DNA of 17,067 nucleotides from Dehalococcoidales bacterium (GTDB taxonomy: Bacteria; Chloroflexota; Dehalococcoidia; Dehalococcoidales; RBG-16-60-22). This document shows positions 1 to 6,136 of this stretch, piece after piece. Numbering within the stretch: the stretch's first letter is position 1; the number at the start of each line of letters is the position of its first letter. The position numbers were made by a program, and so were the translations under genes. The notes under the pieces were generated by a model. It did no database searches and had not been told where the DNA came from. It saw nothing but the letters and a program-made list of their open reading frames with translations. The stretch is taken from assembly GCA_030606585.1 (NCBI GenBank), contig JAUWGD010000024.1, positions 1 through 17,067 on the forward strand, in the 5' to 3' direction.

Positions 1-461
1 ATCTGAAAGGTTCTGTCTATTGTACACGTTGGCCCACTTTACGGGACTCGAATTGGCTACTGGTAAATATCGGTATGACGACGTGGGCGTAAAATGGATA
101 TCACAATCCATCTTTTTGTGACCCATTAAGCCAATTTGTGTGCTTGGCCTGCCCACACGTTAACCGTAGCAGTGTTACATGCGAGCACTACCAACAAGGC
201 GGATAGTAAGTGTGTGTTGCAAATTGCATACAGTCGACCCTACTCCGTCTCCACCAGAAACGCGAATCAGATTTCCAAGGGCACATAAAAAAGCTAACAA
301 ATATCTAACGGAAGGAATGAAACAGGATAATACAAAATGGTACTTCACGCTCAAATTAAGTTTTTCATGGTAGACAGAACAATACCAAACTGAGCGTAAG
401 GGTACTATTGAGGATACCGTCTTACAGACTTTTAATCAGGGAGTCACAGTTAAGATAAGAC
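1..461. other. AT-rich stretch without a convincing gene
   Basis: No reading frame here has a ribosome binding site, a recognisable family motif or a plausible composition. A 64-codon open frame at 179-373 lacks a Shine-Dalgarno site and reads like chance sequence. The stretch is visibly richer in A/T than the operons that follow, and it lies on the element side of the tRNA-Val scar at 784-836, so it is probably the outer part of an integrated element. One short string around 231-256 resembles the 3' end of a tRNA or tmRNA, including a terminal CCA, but does not fold (see findings). Confidence 0.5.
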
Positions 462-490
462 TTGACTTTTAGTATTACCAAAACTATAAT
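462..490 (+). promoter_or_regulatory. Strong sigma-70-type promoter, -35 TTGACT, 17-nt spacer, -10 TATAAT
   Basis: TTGACT at 462-467 and TATAAT at 485-490 are separated by exactly 17 bases, near the housekeeping consensus. The initiating ATG of the next gene begins at 497, only six bases beyond the -10 box. Transcription would therefore start at or within a base or two of the A of the ATG, giving a leaderless message. No Shine-Dalgarno sequence precedes that ATG, which agrees. Confidence 0.8.
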
Positions 491-496
491 CAGACT

Positions 497-673
497 ATGA
501 GCGGCAAGATTGGCAGACCAAGAACAGGTAGAACGCCGAACTTCAGTATCAGAATAGACCCTGATGCCCTTAAACAGGCAAGGCATGCTGCTGTGAACCA
601 GGAGAAGACATTAGGACAGTGGCTCGAAGAGGCGATAACAGAGAAGATTCAGAGGGAACAAAAAGAAAAGTAA
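497..673 (+). CDS. Small ribbon-helix-helix (Arc/CopG-like) DNA-binding protein
   Basis: The 58-codon frame runs from ATG 497 to TAA 671-673. The basic N-terminus (KIGRPRTGR) leads into a short strand, NFSIRID, followed by a helix (PDALKQARHAAVNQ), a turn (EKTLGQ) and a second helix (WLEEAITEKIQRE). That is the beta-alpha-alpha order and spacing of ribbon-helix-helix repressors, in which the strand pairs in a dimer and reads the DNA major groove. Such proteins usually autoregulate antitoxin, plasmid-maintenance or integration genes. It lies just inside the tRNA-Val scar and 21 bases ahead of the next ORF, so it is probably a cargo or control gene of an integrated element. The start sits on the predicted transcription start with no ribosome binding site. 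The fold assignment is by pattern only; the target is unknown. Confidence 0.72.
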   Translation: MSGKIGRPRTGRTPNFSIRIDPDALKQARHAAVNQEKTLGQWLEEAITEKIQREQKEK

Positions 674-694
674 ATCAAAATAGGAGGTAAATAG

Positions 695-910
695 ATGAAA
701 CAAAGGGCACCTGCTTTACCAGATTCCGCTACCTTCCAACAGCTTTGGGATGCTCTTGGCTCAAAGCTAATTGAATCCTCACGAGAGTCCCTGCTTTACA
801 CGCAGGGGGTCGCAGGTTCGAATCCCGCCGCTGCCACTTGTTTTTCTGGCCTTTTTACCCCCTTATTTACGGATATTGACATCTCAACTTCATCTGGATG
901 CTCTTCCTGA
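695..910 (+). CDS. Small ORF entering the tRNA-Val remnant; unrecognised, possibly a truncated gene
   Basis: A 71-codon frame starts at ATG 695 with an excellent ribosome binding site, AGGAGGT at 682-688, six bases away, and lies 21 bases after the ribbon-helix-helix gene, so the two are probably co-transcribed. Only the first 29 or so residues look native (MKQRAPALPDSATFQQLWDA, then a short helix). From about residue 30 the frame is a translation of the tRNA-Val 3' half, giving the tell-tale string GVAGSNPAAA, and then of flanking DNA up to 910. The original gene therefore most likely continued elsewhere before recombination at the tRNA site cut it. No family is recognised. The good start signal supports real translation; the C-terminal half is probably meaningless. 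Confidence 0.4.
   Translation: MKQRAPALPDSATFQQLWDALGSKLIESSRESLLYTQGVAGSNPAAATCFSGLFTPLFTDIDISTSSGCSS
784..836 (+). pseudogene. 3' half of tRNA-Val(UAC): probable att scar
   Basis: The anticodon arm pairs perfectly (790-794 with 802-806) around the loop TTTACAC, giving anticodon UAC. A five-base variable loop ends in C811. The T arm, 812-816 with 824-828, has one A-C mismatch around the canonical loop TTCGAAT. A seven-base 3' acceptor strand, 829-835, and discriminator A836 follow; CCA is not encoded. The matching 5' acceptor strand, GGCAGCG, and a D arm are not found upstream, so this is not a working tRNA. A 3' half ending exactly at the discriminator is what a tyrosine integrase leaves when an element enters a tRNA gene. 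The orientation puts the element to the left (below 784) and older chromosome to the right. Confidence 0.75.
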
Positions 911-940
911 ATATCTACGGATACGGGTCATTTATGAGTC

Positions 941-969
941 TTGACAAGGGTAATTCAACCAGTTAAAGT
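941..969 (+). promoter_or_regulatory. Probable promoter of the OYE/ETF operon, TTGACA-17-TAAAGT
   Basis: A perfect -35 hexamer TTGACA at 941-946 and a four-of-six -10, TAAAGT, at 964-969 are spaced by 17 bases. It is the only good promoter pattern in the 190 bases ahead of the first oxidoreductase gene. The predicted start near 974-977 gives a leader of about 125 bases. Confidence 0.6.
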
Positions 970-973
970 ATCC

Positions 974-1087
974 ATGTCTCAGTTGTGCCATGATCGCTGG
1001 TGGTGCATAGAAAAAATCGGGAATGAGGATGAGCGTATTTATTATTCTACTTTCCAGGAAAGGCATCAAATGCCGATACTGAGATAG
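974..1087 (+). CDS. Possible 37-residue leader ORF upstream of the first oxidoreductase
   Basis: The frame ATG 974 to TAG 1085-1087 codes for 37 residues rich in Trp, Cys, His and Tyr (begins MSQLCHDRWWCIEK). It has no Shine-Dalgarno site, but the ATG lies about five bases after the predicted -10 box, so it could be read as a leaderless ORF. Its stop is 12 bases before the start of the oxidoreductase and next to that gene's ribosome binding site, an arrangement that would allow translational coupling. No family is recognised. It may equally be a chance frame or the tail of a decayed gene. Confidence 0.25.
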   Translation: MSQLCHDRWWCIEKIGNEDERIYYSTFQERHQMPILR

Positions 1088-1099
1088 TAAGGTGCTAAT

Positions 1100-3031
1100 A
1101 TGGTGGAGCAAGAATTTAAAAATCTTTTTTCCCCTATCAAGATAGGCAACGTAACTTTACCCAATAGAATAGTGATGACAGGGGCTTTTCACAGGCTCAC
1201 CGGTAACAGCAAGGTACAGTATTTTACCGCCAGAGCTAAAGGTGGAGCCGGCATGATTATGTCTTCCCCTCATCCTGCTTTCGGCACCAATGAAGCCATG
1301 ATTCCGGAACTGAAAGCGGTAGCCGATGCCGTGCACCAGTATCCCACGAAGATTTTCGCCCAGTTATTCCATCATGGCGGCCGTATGTGGGCGCGGATGA
1401 CCGGTGGCGGTGCGACTTTGGCACCATCACCGGTAAAGGTTAGATGGCCGCTTAAGGCCGGAGCCGCGGGTGTGCCGCATGCCATGGACAAGGATGAAAT
1501 CAGGCGGATGGTAAAGGCGTACGGGGCAGCCGCCCTAGTCATGAAAAAGTCCGGGTATGACGGCATTGAAATTATGGCGGCCTGGGCCTTACTCCAATCC
1601 CAATTCCTGTCTCCGACGCTTAATATGCGTACCGATGAATACGGGGGAAGCCTGGAAAACCGCATGAGATTTCTGCTGGAGTGCATTGACTCTGTAAGAG
1701 AGAACATCGGGCCGGATATGCCCCTGGGCGTGAGATTTAACGGGGATGAGTTCGTGGAACGCGTATGGTGGACCAGGGAGCATGGCAATACCCTTGATGA
1801 AGCCAAAGAAATTGCCAAGGATCTGGAAGCTACGGGTAAGCTGGACTATCTGTTTGCCTGCGCCGATGCTATCGGCGCAGGGCACGTGCCTCCCATGTAC
1901 TTCCCGCTGGGCGCTTTTACCTATATATCCGCCGGGATTAAGGAGGTCGTTAAACTTCCGGTAGTCGTTGTCGGCAGGATTAACGACCCGGTGTTGGCGG
2001 AGAACATACTTGTCAATAACCAGGCAGACATGATTGGCATGACCAGGGCCGTGATGTGCGACCCCGAAATGCCCAATAAAGCGCGGGAGGGCAGGCTGGA
2101 GGAAATACGCCGCTGTATCGCCTGCAACGAGGGTTGTGTCGGTCCTAATTTTATGGCGCTGCCGATTACCTGCTCCCTTAACTATGAGACGGGCAGGGAA
2201 ATCCAGGGGCCTGTCAAGACCGCCGAAAACAAGAAGACCGTGATGGTAATCGGTGGAGGAGCCGCCGGACTCGAAGCCGCCAGGGTAGCCGCTTTAAGAG
2301 GCCATGAAGTATCCCTGTATGAGAAGAATGATGTCCTGGCTAAGGACCTGGATATTGCCGCCAGGGCTCCCGGGAGGCAGGACTTTACCGAGGCCAAGAG
2401 ATACCTCGTTTACCAGATGAAATTACTCAAAGTTGATGTGCATCTGGGAATAAATGTCACCCCGGAGATGGTTATCCAGCAGCAGCCTGACGCCGTCATC
2501 GTCGCCACGGGAGGGTTACCTTTCATGCCGGAAATACCGGGGTCTGATAATGGCAATGTTGTGGCAATGAAAAAGGTTCTCGCGGAAGAGGTAGAGGTGG
2601 GGCAGAATGTGCTGGTAGTAGACTACCAGCATCACCTCTACGGGCTGGATACAGCCGATTTCCTGGCGGAGAGAGGCAAGAAGGTGGAACTGATAACCGA
2701 TATGGCCTTCGCCGGCACTGAAGTAGATATCTACACCATCGAGACCGCTTACTTTAACGCTCTCAGCCGGGGGGTGGTGATAACGCCTCTCACGGGTCTT
2801 AAGGAAGTAAATGATAAGACTGCCACCGTTTATCATGTAATTACCAATTCTGAGCGACATATTGAGGGGATTGATACCGTCGTTATTTGCACCGATGAGA
2901 GGGCTAACGATGCGTTATATCATGCTCTGAAGGGACAGGTGAAAGAATTACACCTGGTCGGGCAGGCTTTGTCACCGCGGAAATTGCTCGATTCCATAGC
3001 CGACGCCTATGTTGCGGCTAGCGCATTATAG
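1100..3031 (+). CDS. FMN/4Fe-4S old-yellow-enzyme-like oxidoreductase (TMADH / 2,4-dienoyl-CoA reductase superfamily), paralogue 1
   Basis: The 643-residue protein has the three-domain order of this family. An FMN-binding TIM barrel runs to about 335 (opening LFSPIKIGN..NRIV; RTDEYGGSLENR at 177-188; VGRINDP at 291-297). A 4Fe-4S motif follows with Cys339, 342, 346 and 358, then a Rossmann ADP/FAD domain with GGGAAG at 385-390. Length is typical. The start has AAGGTG at 1090-1094 close upstream. Deviations: the barrel segment that carries the catalytic Tyr in dienoyl-CoA reductase and the Tyr/His pair in trimethylamine dehydrogenase reads IMAAWALLQSQFL, so those residues are absent. The LGGQL motif after the first Rossmann strand is LAKDL, and the second dinucleotide fold has VVDYQHHLYGL instead of a GxGxxG loop. 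It is therefore unlikely to use NAD(P)H like FadH; the TMADH mode of handing electrons to ETF fits the neighbouring genes. Substrate unknown. Confidence 0.88.
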   Translation: MVEQEFKNLFSPIKIGNVTLPNRIVMTGAFHRLTGNSKVQYFTARAKGGAGMIMSSPHPAFGTNEAMIPELKAVADAVHQYPTKIFAQLFHHGGRMWARMTGGGATLAPSPVKVRWPLKAGAAGVPHAMDKDEIRRMVKAYGAAALVMKKSGYDGIEIMAAWALLQSQFLSPTLNMRTDEYGGSLENRMRFLLECIDSVRENIGPDMPLGVRFNGDEFVERVWWTREHGNTLDEAKEIAKDLEATGKLDYLFACADAIGAGHVPPMYFPLGAFTYISAGIKEVVKLPVVVVGRINDPVLAENILVNNQADMIGMTRAVMCDPEMPNKAREGRLEEIRRCIACNEGCVGPNFMALPITCSLNYETGREIQGPVKTAENKKTVMVIGGGAAGLEAARVAALRGHEVSLYEKNDVLAKDLDIAARAPGRQDFTEAKRYLVYQMKLLKVDVHLGINVTPEMVIQQQPDAVIVATGGLPFMPEIPGSDNGNVVAMKKVLAEEVEVGQNVLVVDYQHHLYGLDTADFLAERGKKVELITDMAFAGTEVDIYTIETAYFNALSRGVVITPLTGLKEVNDKTATVYHVITNSERHIEGIDTVVICTDERANDALYHALKGQVKELHLVGQALSPRKLLDSIADAYVAASAL

Positions 3032-3098
3032 ACCCTTTGGGAAAACTAACCGGATACCTCCGTAGACAAATTTATAGCTTGAAATAGGGAGTATTAAC

Positions 3099-5063
3099 AT
3101 GGCCGAGCAGGAATTCAAACATCTATTTTCACCCATCAAGATAGGCAATATGACACTGCGTAACAGGATAGTCTGCCCCGCTCATTGTACGGCTTTCTAT
3201 GGCGAAGGTGAAGCGCCTAATGAAAGAATGATGCATTATCTGGCGGCCAGGGCCAGGGGAGGGGCCGGGCTGATTGTAACGCCGCAGAACGTGGTATGGC
3301 CTTCAAGTACATCCCGCAGTTATGTTGCCACATGCGATGATAAAGCGATGCCCGCTTTTGAGATGGTCAGCAGGGCTATACACGACAATGGAGCCAGGGC
3401 CGTCGCCCAGCTGACACACCTCGGCCCGCTAACCGGTTTTATAGACGACGCGGGAGCGGGATTTGCGGCATCCGTATCAGGAGGAGTAATGGGGCTGCTG
3501 CCTAGTGCATTGGGGAATAGCATAACTCACGAGATTAGCATCGATGAAATCAAGCTAACCATAAAATCATACGCCGACTCGGCCCGCAGGATGAAGGAGA
3601 CGGGATACGATGGTGTTGAAATTACCTCCGACATGGGCACGGGCGGGCTGTTTATCTCATTTATGTCTCCCCTCACCAACCGTCGCACCGATGAGTACGG
3701 CGGCAGCCTGGAGAACCGCTTCAGGCTGCAAACAGAAGTCATCGACGCCGTGAGGCAGGCCGTCGGCCCCGATTTCGTGGTAGGCTTCAGGTTCGTCGGC
3801 GATATGCTGATGAACGGCGGCACGACGCTGGACGATGCTAAGATTCTCGCCGCTAAAGTGGAGGCGGACGGCCAGGTGGACTACCTCAGCATCGCCGCCG
3901 GCATGGCCGGGCACATTCCCCCCATGCATTTCCCCCTGGGATGCTTCGTTTATCTGGCCGCCGGTGTCAAGGAAGTGGTCAGCCTCCCGGTGGTATGCCA
4001 CGGTAGAATCAACGACCCCGTCCAGGCCGAGCAAATACTGGTAGACAATCAGGCAGACCTTATCGGCCTGGCTAGAGCCCTCATCTGCGACCCCGAATGG
4101 CCTAACAAGGCACAACAGGGAAGGTCCGATGAGATACGCAAGTGTATCGCCTGCATCCAGTCCTGTGCCGGTAACTTCTTGAGGCGGGCTCCCATCACCT
4201 GCGCTATCAACCCGGAGGCAGGCAGGGAAAAGGATATGGCGACAATAATCCCGGCGGCGACCAAAAAGAAGGTGATGGTAATCGGAGGAGGGGCCGCCGG
4301 TCTGGAGATAGCCAGAGTGGCCGCCCTGAGAGGACACCAGGTTACTCTATACGAGAAGGAAAAAGAACTGGGAGGCCAGCTTAACATAGCCGCCAGAATA
4401 CCGAAGAGGGAAGACTTCGCCGAGGTTCCCAGGTACTACGCTTACCAGATGAAGCTTCTCGGCGTGGAAGTCATACGGGAAACGGAAGTTACGCCGGAAA
4501 TGGTCAGGGAAAAGAACCCCGACGCCGTGGTGGTAGCTACGGGTTCGGTGCCCACTATGCCTGTGGTAAAGGGAGGCAACAACGATAACGTGGTATGGGT
4601 GCGAGACGTTTTACAGGGCAATGTGGAGGTGGGCGAAAATGTGGTGGTAATAGCCGCCGAGCAGCACGAGCAGGCACTGGGAGTGGCTAACTTCCTCGCG
4701 GATAAAGGGAAGAAGGTGGAGCTAATCACACATTGCCTCTACGCCGGTTCCGAACTGGAAGCAGCCACCATGACGTTCATGTATCAACAGCTATTCGGCA
4801 AGGGTGGCGTTATCACCTCCCTGACGCAGGTAAAGGAGATTACAGATAGTACCGTGGTCGTCGGCAATGCTATGACGGGCGTCGAAAGGCGGATCGAGGG
4901 GGTCGATACGGTGGTATTTTCGGCAATCGGGAGAGCGGATGATGCTCTATACCATACCCTTAAAGGCGAGGTCAAGGAGATTTATGCTATCGGTCACTGC
5001 CTCTCGCCTCGTCTCCTCCAGGACTCGGTCTGGGATGGGGCCAACGTAGGACGGTTATTATAG
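3099..5063 (+). CDS. FMN/4Fe-4S old-yellow-enzyme-like oxidoreductase, paralogue 2, with Cys at the TMADH flavin-linking position
   Basis: The 654-residue protein is a close paralogue of the upstream gene, 67 bases away, with TAGGGAG before ATG. The FMN barrel (to about 345) opens with the same LFSPIKIGN pattern. The 4Fe-4S cysteines are 349, 352, 356 and 368, and the ADP-binding GGGAAG is at 396-401. Unlike its partner it keeps LGGQL (424-428). The stretch NRIVCPAHC places a Cys at residue 30 preceded by His, which, aligned from memory, matches the PHC of trimethylamine dehydrogenase whose Cys30 forms 6-S-cysteinyl-FMN; covalent flavin is therefore possible but unproven. The active-site segment (EITSDMGTGGLFISFM) is two residues longer than in FadH and lacks its catalytic Tyr. 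GHIPPMHFPLG (271-281) is shared with the partner. The second nucleotide fold lacks GxGxxG. The two genes may form a heteromer or act on related substrates. Confidence 0.88.
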   Translation: MAEQEFKHLFSPIKIGNMTLRNRIVCPAHCTAFYGEGEAPNERMMHYLAARARGGAGLIVTPQNVVWPSSTSRSYVATCDDKAMPAFEMVSRAIHDNGARAVAQLTHLGPLTGFIDDAGAGFAASVSGGVMGLLPSALGNSITHEISIDEIKLTIKSYADSARRMKETGYDGVEITSDMGTGGLFISFMSPLTNRRTDEYGGSLENRFRLQTEVIDAVRQAVGPDFVVGFRFVGDMLMNGGTTLDDAKILAAKVEADGQVDYLSIAAGMAGHIPPMHFPLGCFVYLAAGVKEVVSLPVVCHGRINDPVQAEQILVDNQADLIGLARALICDPEWPNKAQQGRSDEIRKCIACIQSCAGNFLRRAPITCAINPEAGREKDMATIIPAATKKKVMVIGGGAAGLEIARVAALRGHQVTLYEKEKELGGQLNIAARIPKREDFAEVPRYYAYQMKLLGVEVIRETEVTPEMVREKNPDAVVVATGSVPTMPVVKGGNNDNVVWVRDVLQGNVEVGENVVVIAAEQHEQALGVANFLADKGKKVELITHCLYAGSELEAATMTFMYQQLFGKGGVITSLTQVKEITDSTVVVGNAMTGVERRIEGVDTVVFSAIGRADDALYHTLKGEVKEIYAIGHCLSPRLLQDSVWDGANVGRLL

Positions 5064-5095
5064 AACGGCTTAAAACCGAATGAGAGCTTCAAGAA

Positions 5096-6136
5096 ATGTC
5101 TGAAAACAAGAGTGTTTGGGTTCTGGCAGAGCAAAAGGAAGGGCAGATAGAGGCTGCCAGCCTTGAGACTTTGAGCTGTGGCCGGCAGCTGGCCGATGAC
5201 CTCGGGGGGTGGCTTGTTGCAGTGGTGGCCGGCAGCGACATCCGGGACCTGGCCGGGGTACTGGCGAGCTATGGAGCCGATGAAGTATTTCTTTTAGATA
5301 ACCCTCTTCTTCTGGAGTACAACGCCGAGCTATATGTAGAAGCACTATCCGGGCTTATTAAGGACGAAAACCCGGATGTATTACTTTGCGGGGCTACCCT
5401 GACCGGCCGAGACCTGGCTCCAAGGGTGGCGGCCCGGCTGAGCGCGGGACTGGTTTCGGAGTGCATCAGCCTGGCTATCAATCAGGAGGGGCGGCTATCG
5501 GGAACCAGACTCACCCACGGGGGTATGGTAAGCAGCACGATTCTTTGCCCGGCGTCAGGCCCTCAGATGGCCACGGTAAAGCCCGGCATCATGACAATAG
5601 ACCGGCAGGATACCGCCAGGAAGGCGGAGACAAGAATAATCACGCCGGAGCTGGGTCGGAGCAAGAGCCACATACGCCTGAAAGGAGTGGTTAAAGCCGA
5701 CCCCGATAAGATAAGCCTTGATGAAGCCGATGTTATCGTGGCCGGGGGCAAGGGAGTGGCCAGCCGGGAAAACCTTCAGCTGCTTGAAGAAATGGCCGGG
5801 CAGTTAGGGGGCATCGTGGCGGGCTCGCTGGGGGCAATAGACGAAGGATGGCTCCCCCGTAAAAAACTCGTCGGCCAGACCGGGACAACCGTTGCCCCGA
5901 AGCTGTACATTGCCTGTGGTATATCAGGTTCGATCTACCATGTCCTCGGCATGAGGGACTCAGGGTTTGTCATCGCCATTAATAAAGACCGCAACGCCCC
6001 GATTTTCAAGGTTGCAGATATGAGTATCATTGGAGACACCACCGAGATAATCTCCGCCATTATCGAACAGCTGCGTGGATTAGCAGGGGAAACCAGTAAG
6101 AATCACGGTGAGGCAGGTAATGCCGGAAAAGTTTGA
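5096..6136 (+). CDS. etfA: Electron transfer flavoprotein alpha subunit (EtfA/FixB)
   Basis: The 346-residue product has the usual ETF alpha layout: an N-terminal alpha/beta domain (to about 185), a short linker, and a C-terminal FAD domain. The FAD signature spans about 251-313: GWLPRKKLVGQTGTTVAPKL, then GISGSIYHVLGM (275-286), then AINKDRNAPIF. The usual Gln before the conserved His in IQH is Tyr281 here. With ETF beta it would accept electrons from a dehydrogenase, here plausibly the two preceding 4Fe-4S flavoproteins. It starts 32 bases after them, with only a weak purine stretch (GAGAG) as ribosome binding site. The 3' end overlaps fixC. The alpha and beta genes are separated by fixC and fixX, which is less common than adjacent fixA-fixB. 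Confidence 0.95.
   Translation: MSENKSVWVLAEQKEGQIEAASLETLSCGRQLADDLGGWLVAVVAGSDIRDLAGVLASYGADEVFLLDNPLLLEYNAELYVEALSGLIKDENPDVLLCGATLTGRDLAPRVAARLSAGLVSECISLAINQEGRLSGTRLTHGGMVSSTILCPASGPQMATVKPGIMTIDRQDTARKAETRIITPELGRSKSHIRLKGVVKADPDKISLDEADVIVAGGKGVASRENLQLLEEMAGQLGGIVAGSLGAIDEGWLPRKKLVGQTGTTVAPKLYIACGISGSIYHVLGMRDSGFVIAINKDRNAPIFKVADMSIIGDTTEIISAIIEQLRGLAGETSKNHGEAGNAGKV

Noticed and set aside
179..373. 64-codon plus-strand open frame in the AT-rich left end
   Set aside because: No ribosome binding site, no promoter at a useful distance, and a composition with no recognisable fold or motif.
755..836. Complete tRNA-Val
   Set aside because: No 5' acceptor strand pairing with 829-835 and no D arm could be found upstream, so only the 3' half is supported.
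3657..4337. 226-codon minus-strand open frame inside the second oxidoreductase
   Set aside because: It is the antisense shadow of a well-supported gene. It begins and ends without signals, and its protein is a low-information Gly/His/Asp-rich string.
4442..4729. Minus-strand frames antisense to the oxidoreductases as possible overlapping genes
   Set aside because: They are Ser/Thr/Pro-rich translations expected from the complement of GC-rich coding DNA and have no start signals.
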